A stretch of 64,000 bases of DNA from Selaginella moellendorffii (Eukaryota; Streptophyta; Lycopodiopsida; Selaginellales; Selaginellaceae). The stretch spans positions 1,115,514-1,179,513 of the forward strand of contig NW_003314315.1 of assembly GCF_000143415.4 (NCBI RefSeq). The letters run 5' to 3'. Below the pieces are notes generated by a model that was not told the origin of the DNA, searched no databases, and saw only the letters and a list, made by a program, of their open reading frames with translations. Shown one piece after another: positions 56,953-64,000 of the stretch (position 1 is its first letter; the number at the start of each line of letters is the position of its first letter). The translations under genes were made by a program, and so were the position numbers.

Positions 56953-57320
56953 GTAAGGTCACGTGAGGCCTCACGCCATTTTGATTATAGATCGTTGTGA
57001 ATATTCAGACACGAGGACTGAAAAGCGCACTGGTGGCGCATCGAAGAAGGACAAACAGACAAGCAATAGGAAAAAAGGAGGTACAAATTATATTTGCAAT
57101 GGCGTGTGGTCTCATGCCATTCCTTGCAGGAGAAACTTCTTCAAAGGCAAAATAGGCAAGCACCAGCCAAGCTCAAACTGACAGTGGTCATAAAAAGCAA
57201 AAGCACGTTGGACAGTCGTCGAGATCAGAGGCGTTTGATTCGAAAAGGAAGAAGGGCAACGAAAAGATGATAGGTAATGCCTCGCGGTTATGGCGTGTGT
57301 GCTCATGCCATTCATTGCAG
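56953..57320 (+). other. Three further introns sharing the same 3' motif
   Basis: Introns 56953-56990 (38 bp), 57081-57129 (49 bp) and 57274-57320 (47 bp) each carry a form of cgtgnggyctcaygccatt followed within about 10 nt by TTGCAG or TTATAG. The other two introns of the gene (56816-56865 and 57858-57914) lack it. Confidence 0.6.
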
Positions 57321-57936
57321 ATCAAGGGCTGAGTGAAAGCAGGCAGTCACCACCTCATGACTCAGATTCCTATGGCGGACTCCCCTTCCCCAATCTCAAT
57401 GGAGAGGTACAATGGATGAGGGAAGCTTTTCAAGTCAGGGCCACGTTTTTCTCATCTCGTCGTCTTCGAAGGGTGCAAGAACGTGCAGAAACCATGTTAA
57501 GACAGTCGGGTGAGGATACGGTCCTAGGTCACGCACTAAAACAAGCTATGGATGTCTTGTATTTTGAGATGGAGACTTGGCCAGATGATTTTCCCAAGAT
57601 GGTCTTGGAAGAACAAGCCATCCAGCCTGAGCAGCCTATGGAAGAAATGCAGGAGGGGGATGAGGAGCCAGAGAAAGATAATGAGCAGGAAGAGCAGAAG
57701 GATGAAGAGGAGGACAAAGAAGAGGAGGACGAAGAGGACTTGGATGGTCCTCACAATGGTGACGATCACAATAACGATGACGACGATGATGACGATGATG
57801 GCCAGCCTGAGGTGGCCAAAGAGCAGCGGAGGAAGGTCATACAAGACAAACCATCAGGTAAATAATAGTACATCCATTCCTAACCTTTTACCATTTCTAA
57901 CATTGTCCATGTAGGTCGCAGAGCAAATGGTAAGTA

Positions 57937-60306
57937 AAGCTCTATTTCGTTAAAGTGGGATTTATTCAGTAAAATGGGACTAGGTACAAATTTTCAAGTA
58001 TTTGAAAATGACGTGAAATTATATGTTTTTTGTCCAGGGGCTAGACATATCTGGGGCATGGTGACTAGCGCGGTGACTTTGTGTCCAGACTGAGTCCATC
58101 TGGTTGTATAATAAATCTCATTGTCAAGGTGAACAAGCCGAATCTGAAGCTAAAGAAGAGCGATGGCATGCGCGCACACACTATTTGTTTGTTCATTGAG
58201 CGTGTGGTGAGCTTTCCAAGATGAACGTCATTCCTATTAGCTAGACATATAACTTAATGGTGAGAACATTTAGATATTATTCAATGTTATCTTTTTCTAA
58301 CGAATCTAATTGTGAAGGTGTAGCAAGAGGCATTGCTAGTCTGGAGAAGTCATTTAACTCATTTGACCCTTAATGTATTTTCATGAAACTAAATAACATT
58401 CATATTATTAAGGAATTTCTCTAGTCCCTTTTTTTTACGACATAGAGGCTTGCATTTCTTTCAAAGGTGATATAGTAAAAGGCCTGAGGGCACATGCCAT
58501 TCTATTTCTCAGACCAGTATTAAGATATACTAGTGCAAAGGGCCACATGCCATCACGCCTCCTCTGATTCAGATTCGGATTGTTCACCTTGAAATAAAAT
58601 ACATTAGAAACTTAGTAAAGGAATATTAAATCTCACCTTGAACCCGGGTTATGAATGCTCTTGCTGCATCTCTTGCATGGTCTGGCAAGGTGATGGTGGC
58701 ACTCTGCTTCCGCATCCAACCATGCACAACATTATCCACCGATATGCTCATGCTGGGATCCCTTGGATTCAGCACCCATCTCTTTTCTAGGCAATCCTTC
58801 GTATATCCGGAACTTGGCTTGAACCACTCCACAGTTACATTGAAGGAGTTAGTTTCCGCGTCCTCCTCTGCATCAGTGATGCAACGCCCCACCCATATCA
58901 TTTGTTTTTTATTACTGGGTCTGACAAGCACGACCATTCCTTTGCAGACTTGTACTGGATTGAATGCTGAATCCGGCTTCTTGTTCCTCGGCCCACAATA
59001 GTGATCCTCAACATCGTTATCTGTCACTGCATTTCCAGAGGACATTGTTCCGCTACTATCTGGTGCTCTGGGTTCTGGCCAAAAGGACTCTTCCAATTCT
59101 TCATATACAACCGGCCCATTTTGGATAGCAGATATAATCTTCTCCCAGTATTCGAGCAAAGGCTTGCACCTCTTAAAATAGGATTCTCCACCAAACACCA
59201 ACCCCCTCTTCCAGAAGGCAATATGCTGTCTAATCCCGGCCACTATACTTTCCTGGTCTTTGAGTCCATCCGGGTGCATCGGCCGTGGGGAACCCTGAGG
59301 AATCATAGGTTCCCCAGTTATGGGATCTCTCTTGAAGAGTTCAATGCCGTCCACTGGCAGCCACATTGTGTCCCATTCTCTCATCTTGTACCTCATCACT
59401 GGAGCACCGTCACGCATGCTGAAATGAAACTGAAGAGGCTTGGAGTGGCCAATCAGCGTTTCGGATCCGTCCCTGATATAGCCTCTTACAAACCCCTTAA
59501 AGTCTGGAACCTCTGTCACAAGTGCAGCTTCAACAGTGCCTTTGATGCAATTTTGGAATTCATCGTAGAGTTGTGGGAGGGTGAGGACATTGGATCGCCG
59601 GAGGGACTCTGCCAGGTGACTGAACATGGCATCGACGTCTTCATGAGTGTGCCCAACCATGAGAAAGCCAAGTGTAACCGTTTCAAATATGCCTTTGGCA
59701 ACAAGCATCGCCAAGTACGCGAAGACGTACATGTTTTTGTTCTCACTGCCAGCATTGTCTGTTTGGAGCAGAAGATGGGGTGGAAGGCCACATCGGCCGC
59801 AAGAACTTCCTTGAGATTCTGCTTCGTTTGGATGAGGCTGTGCATTCACCGGGCGACCAGCCTCGTCGGAATGGCATGAGGCCTCACGTGATAACCCTAC
59901 AATCTGACGGCCAACATATTCACTGGGATGGCATGGGGCCCCACGCGATACTGCAAGCCTTTGCTCCTCCTCCAGCTGAACCCTGTATGGGGTTCGATCG
60001 ACAAGGGCCTTATGCAAGGGTTGGCCGTTCAGCTCAGTCTGCGCACTTTGCAGAGACCTTAAGTGTTTTGCTAGGGACGCAATCATCATGTTTGCACCCC
60101 CGCCACCCCATAGAGGTACAAAGAAGTTCCCATAGTTCTGGGCACCATGCCCATGAGCGATTATGCCAAATAGAGACACAGGCAGCTGCATGGATGAAGA
60201 GATTGCCTTGGGGGCAGGATTGAGTCGAGGTAAGCACGTCTTTTTCTGGTCCATTTTGTCGTGGATGATGCAGAGGTAAGAGTCAGGTCTCTCCATGGAG
60301 AGAATC
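57937..60306. repeat. Direct repeat copy 2 (2.37 kb)
   Basis: Partner of 51864-54236. Its left edge coincides with the last base of the stop codon I infer for the ParB-like gene; its right part is continuous with the full transposase-like gene. Confidence 0.9.
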
Positions 60307-61691
60307 CTGTTATGATAATATGCAGTCCTGCAGCTTCTCTGCTCGATGTTGTGGTCGAGCCGCCTTCTAACCAACGTCTCTCGCTCTTGAGTGCTGCAAG
60401 AATTCTTCGACAAAGCCATTTTGATAGCAGTGCACTCGTCACACTTTGAAAAGCTGGAGTACTTTCCTATACTCACATCCCTGAACCTGTTGCTCCACAA
60501 TCTACTAAATCTAGATTGGCTCAGCTTCCTGTAGCCATTACTCTGGAGTTCCCGATTCACATCTTCCAATATGGCCCCCTTGGTATACATGGAAGGGAGA
60601 ACTCGTTGGGTGTCTCGTGTTCCATCTTCCAAGAGGCGGGTTTTATGTGGTTGCTGCTCGCTACATGTCTCAACAAACCTCTTGAAGATTGCCTCTCCAT
60701 ATACAACATGACCCCTGGTTTTGTGCGTACCGTCGTTCCCATGGACTGCCTGTTGAACCCTTTGTTCCTCGAACTCAGTTTTGATTCTGTAGAATGTGCT
60801 TCGAGGGACTCCATAAATGATTCTCCATGCCTTCATGCAGACCAAACCCCTCTGGAAGACCATGCCCCCCACCTGATGTTCTGAAGCATCAACAGATGAC
60901 CGTAATGCCTCATACACAAAATTGCGAGCTGCCTTCCAGGACAATGTCTTGTATCTTGCTCTCTCCTCTTCAATAGCATCCCAATCAGCATGTTGACAGC
61001 ACCTCCTCTTGCAACAAGCAACTGTCGAGACCATTCGAACCTCCATCGCCATTTTCTGCCTTTTCGGTTCGTTGCTCAGATCCCTTTGGCTGCGCTGTAG
61101 GAAGGTGTACTTTCTTTTCCCATGAAGAGATGTTCTGTCATCAGTTGTAGTGGTGTTTGATTGTGAATCCTTCACATTCTCAAACACTAAATGCCTCAAT
61201 TTCCACCGCACAATGCTTCCAATAGTCAGACTGTTTTCTTCTGTGTCAACAACCTCTAAAATTGCAACTCCAATATCATCCCAGCCCAATTCTTGATTAG
61301 CAACCGCATCTCTTGGATCGACAACTGTGGCTAAGCCCTCAGCTACCACCTCCCCCTCGGGGTTGTTTAGAAACACCTTTGCCTGAATCCATGTAGCACG
61401 GTTCTTAAGATCCACGGAGGGAACATGCGTCACACTTGCACTGTCCCCAACATTTGCTTTCTTCTGAAGATTTTTCAAGGCAACAACAACATTTACCCCG
61501 ACGACCATCTCTCCTCGTTCAATAGCGACTACATTCCCATCGAAGACAGTCTCTACTGATACAGCAGCATTGCCTTCCCCAAGCCTTTGACAGTGTATAA
61601 CAAAGTTCCGATCCATAGACACAAGGGTCCCTTTTGCAACTCTCTTCCCACCATTCAAAATGTAAACCTTTTCCCCAACCCTGAAGGCCAT
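58553..61691 (-). CDS. DUF7869-like, DDE-transposase-like protein (complete copy)
   Basis: Exons 61691-58637 and 58587-58553 give 3090 nt, 1029 aa. The N-terminal 200 residues look like small beta-rich repeats (MAFRVGEKVYILNGG, a tudor/plant-mobile-like start by eye). A basic Cys-rich patch (CCKRRCCQH) and a helix-turn-helix-like stretch (YGVPRSTFYRIKTEF) follow, then KCDECTAIK. The core has IHDKMDQKK, LQTDNAGSENKN and FLMVGHTHEDVDAMFS, the spacing of aspartates expected for an RNase-H-fold transposase and typical of proteins annotated DUF7869. The C-terminus is acidic (EQSESESEEA). A CAG acceptor directly before the ATG suggests a 5'UTR intron. Mobility is inferred, not shown. Confidence 0.75.
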
Positions 61692-61835
61692 TCTGAAAGT
61701 GCAGAAAAGAAGTTAAAACCATACAAAAAATGATTGGAGAATGGCCTAAATCATAACATACCAAATAGCATGAGGCCACATGCCATTATTCAAACATGCT
61801 ATTGACACCCACGTGAAATTTTGCATTCACAAAAT

Positions 61836-61893
61836 TGGCATGAGGCCTCATGCCATTAGTGGTACCACTAATGGCATGAGGCCTCACGCTATC
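61836..61893. repeat. Short perfect-type palindrome of two motif copies
   Basis: Two copies of the motif (tggcatgaggcctcatgcca and its partner) face each other around attagtggtaccactaat, making an extended cruciform-capable palindrome directly left of the larger hairpin. Confidence 0.8.
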
Positions 61894-62062
61894 TTTGGCC
61901 CCTGCTAGCCTGTTGCTATATTCCTTTTGCCTTGTTACAACTGTATATATTTTTGTGTGCGTGACTAGTCACCCATACAAAAATATATACAATTGCAGCA
62001 AGGCAAAAGGAATATGGCAATAGGCTAGCAGGGGCCAAAGATGGCATGAGGCTTCATGCCAT
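61871..62062. repeat. 192-bp inverted repeat (hairpin/MITE-like)
   Basis: Arms 61871-61960 and 61973-62062 (about 90 bp, roughly 88-90% matched) flank a 12-bp centre gtgactagtcac that is itself a palindrome. Each arm ends in the motif (atggcatgaggc.tca.gc.at). It lies 180-370 bp upstream of the transposase-like start. It could be a foldback transposon, a terminal inverted repeat structure, or a source of double-stranded RNA. Confidence 0.85.
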
Positions 62063-62136
62063 CTTGATATACACACAGCTGCAGGCAAGTAAAAACATAC
62101 ATGACAATACGCTAGCCATGAAATTGCAATGGCCCA

Positions 62137-62162
62137 AGATGGCATGTGGCCTCATGCCATTT
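62137..62162. repeat. Isolated copy of the palindromic motif
   Basis: gatggcatgtggcctcatgcca, a further copy outside any gene; a less complete one is at about 62764-62779 (ggccacatgccattca). Confidence 0.7.
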
Positions 62163-62254
62163 CTAAATGTGGTCCTAAACCATTCCATGGTGAACATACC
62201 AGGAAGCACAAGTGCCGAATATCAAGAGGAAGCGGTAGCCACACCAAAGACAGT

Positions 62255-62400
62255 GCCGCTTGCAACACCGCAACTACTCGTAGCGCCGCTCGCAACACCG
62301 CAACTGCTCGTAGCGCCGCTCGCACAAACTGCCACTCGCATAAACTGCCGCTCGCAATGGCGCTCGCAATGCCGCAACCGCTTGTAGACGCATAAACCAC
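62255..62400. repeat. GC-rich minisatellite, 27-28-bp unit
   Basis: Unit roughly gccgctcgcaacaccgcaactgctcgta, about two clear copies at 62262-62325 and then shortened variants (gccactcgcataaact, gccgctcgcaatggc) to 62400. Frames through it are artefacts of the repeat. Confidence 0.7.
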
Positions 62401-62696
62401 AGCTCACAACGCCGCTTACACAAGCAGCGCTCACTGCGCTCAGCGGAACCAAGAACACGGCGCACAAAAATGATAGACCTAGGAATGAGTTCGAGAATTC
62501 AAAAATAACACACGCTTGAACGTCACATCAAATCCTCTGACAAACCAGATCTTATGATTCCTCTGACAAATTTCAAACTGAGTAGCTTCTAGACTTTGCT
62601 GTCGGAGGTTGAACTTTGTCACATCATGTCCTTGCCTCGATCCAGCTGTGCCATGTCAGTGATTCGAACTTTGCCATGCCATGTCAGCGATCCGCG

Positions 62697-63130
62697 CCAA
62701 GATTATTCGCCGTGTAAAGGAATAATTATGCTGTGTGTGTACGTCCATTTATGGCAATATAAGGCCACATGCCATTCAAAGAATAATGCTAGTCGAGCAT
62801 CTTTTGGTGCATTTTTGGGTTCAAAATTGCATGAGCCCACACGCTATAAAGTTTACCTGTACCAAAAATAGAAACAGCTTTATTTACTTGGGAATTTATA
62901 TGGCTGAGGCATTTTTAAACTTACAAACACATGCCCTACTTACATTCCTTTGGTTGCTTAAAATTCAAAAATATTATAAACCTTTCTTTTTGCATTTTCA
63001 ATGTTTTCAATTAGGGTTTTTGATTTTCGCAGGACCAGCCTAGTAATCTATTTGCATCCCGTCATGTTTATAGCTAGCTTTCGTTTGTCCCCTTCGCTAG
63101 CCTGAGATACATCTGCTCGGCATCTGCCTC
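62697..63130. repeat. Direct repeat, left copy
   Basis: Begins ccaagattattcgccgtgtaaagg and ends ctgctcggcatctgcctc; partner of 63675-64000. Includes motif-like ggccacatgccat and tgcatgagcccacacgct. No coding sequence. Confidence 0.85.
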
Positions 63131-63674
63131 TTACAGCATTTGCCCAGAAAGGGCATCTTTCTTCACGCAGCATTTGCCACATGTTTAGGGTTAGGGTTTA
63201 GGGTTTAGCAATTCAGTAGCTTGATAAACTTGCAAATACAGAACTTGATGCAAAATCCTTTGATATGTCACAATGCCCCTAGGACCATAAACACATTTCA
63301 ATAGAGAGGGTCCTTTCATTTCATAACTCCTTACATAGATCTTGGTGAAACCAGAGTTAGTGAAGTTGGTTTCTTGTGATCCCGCATCTGATTGTGATGT
63401 CCCTTTGCAGTGTCGATGGAAAGGTCAATGCACACCAAACTGTAGAATCTTGGAGCAAAATAACGGTCAGATCTATGGCAAATGCCCCTGAAACATTGTA
63501 AGGCTCGTGTGGTCTCATGTGGTGTCCGATCGAGATGCTTCTTTGCAGGGTCATCAAGAAGGACATTGTATACCATTTTGTAAAATCTGGTTGCGATCTA
63601 ACGGTTGGATCTCCAGGAAACTCAAAACAATCTCGCGCGTGTCAGAATATTCTAGGAATATACTCCTATGTGCT
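63131..63674. other. Spacer between the direct repeats, no gene
   Basis: Contains a short telomere-like tract at about 63184-63208 (tttagggttagggtttaggg) and an internal near-duplication ('ccttgcag.gt' and 'aactgtagaatcttgg..caaaataacggtcagat' against 'tttgtaaaatctggttgcgatctaacggttggat'). No gene recognised. Confidence 0.5.
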
Positions 63675-64000
63675 CCAAGATTATTCGCCGTGTAAAGGAA
63701 TAATTATGCTGTGTCATTTATGGCAATATAAGGCCACACCCCATTCAAAGAATAATGCTAGTCGAGCATTTTTTGGTGCATTTTTGGGTTCAAAATTGCA
63801 TGAGCCCACACGCTATAAAGTTTACCTGTACCAAAAATAGAAACAGCTTTATTTACTTGGGAATTTAAGTGGTTGAGGCATTTTTAAACTTACAAACACA
63901 TGCCCTACTTACATTCCTTTGGTTGCTTACATTCCTTTGGTTGCTAGCTTTCGTTTGTCCCCTTCACTAGCCTGAGATACATCTGCTCGGCATCTGCCTC
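63675..64000. repeat. Direct repeat, right copy, running off the window
   Basis: Matches 62697-63130 but lacks about 110 bp corresponding to 62966-63071 and about 10 bp near the start. Continues to the window edge. Confidence 0.8.

Larger units (their letters stand above)
54281..57937 (+). pseudogene. Multi-exon gene with a ParB-like core and acidic tail, 5' truncated
   Basis: Exons I infer: 54281-55437, 55492-56815, 56866-56952, 56991-57080, 57130-57273, 57321-57857, 57915-57937. Introns are 38-57 bp. The first exon starts after a likely acceptor (gaacag) 45 bp from the repeat border, so the 5' end is probably missing. Residues about 200-340 resemble a ParB/sulfiredoxin-type fold: YTIDVSRIDI, NHR, then FYAVSGQHSSLAMQ in place of the family's DGhHR..A box. 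Downstream come a long region of unknown fold, a lysine-rich stretch, and a C-terminal run of Glu then Asp. In-frame amber codons lie at 56461-56463 and about 57155. It converges with the transposase-like gene. ParB-like similarity is by motif only. Confidence 0.5.

Noticed and set aside
61836-62162. CRISPR-like arrangement of repeated palindromes
   Set aside because: Spacing is irregular, the setting is a plant nuclear genome, and no associated genes are present.
62046-62467. Frames rich in alternating Ala/Thr/Arg
   Set aside because: Produced by the GC-rich 27-bp minisatellite.

Overview
The window reads as nuclear DNA of a vascular plant, most likely the lycophyte Selaginella. Genes are compact with very short introns (about 40-110 bp), the Ty3 retrotransposons are of plant type, and a short plant-type TTTAGGG tract occurs near 63.2 kb. 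The genus is an inference; plant origin is secure.

Gene-rich part (1-25.4 kb). A small lipid-transfer-type protein lies at 1.7-2.1 kb (-). An ERECTA-family LRR receptor kinase has 27 exons at 4.5-9.3 kb (+); my splice model closes in frame at 988 aa. A 53-aa TOM6-like mitochondrial import subunit lies tail to tail with it (9.5-9.7 kb, -). A decayed nuclease-like/kinase-like gene follows (9.8-11.1 kb), then AT-rich empty DNA. Next come an ACT-domain Raf-like kinase of the STY8/17/46 type (13.9-16.5 kb, +), a PPR protein (16.8-18.5 kb, -), an unrecognised 290-aa gene with a 15-nt microexon (18.6-19.6 kb, -), a RAD6/UBC2 E2 enzyme (19.9-20.6 kb, +), a type I pectin methylesterase (21.0-22.8 kb, -), an L18a-like small membrane protein (23.2-23.6 kb, -), actin-capping protein alpha (23.8-25.2 kb, -) and a tRNA-Leu(CAG). 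Three introns are of the GC-AG class. These are mostly single-purpose housekeeping or signalling genes; I see no shared pathway.

Retrotransposon nest (27.6-51.7 kb). A large non-autonomous LTR element on the minus strand (27639-51659, 1.79-kb LTRs) was invaded by two Ty3 elements. One is a decayed chromodomain-bearing element on + (32902-41037, target duplication GATTT). The other is a nearly intact non-chromodomain element on - (41280-49513, target duplication GACTC, LTRs identical as read). A 595-bp TRIM with identical LTRs (37245-37839, target duplication CGGAT) sits inside the pol gene of the first.

DNA-transposon-like locus (51.7-64.0 kb). A 1029-aa protein with a DUF7869-like, DDE-transposase-like core (58.6-61.7 kb, -) converges on a multi-exon gene with a ParB-like core and an acidic tail (54.3-57.9 kb, +). 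A truncated second copy of the transposase-like gene (52.5-54.2 kb) sits in a 2.37-kb direct repeat. A palindromic motif, roughly GGCRTGWGGCCTCAYGCCAT, recurs across the locus: in four introns of the ParB-like gene next to the 3' splice site, in frame inside the transposase-like ORF, and in a 192-bp hairpin upstream of it. This looks like a poorly described transposon family whose repeats behave like introners, and it is the most novel part of the window.
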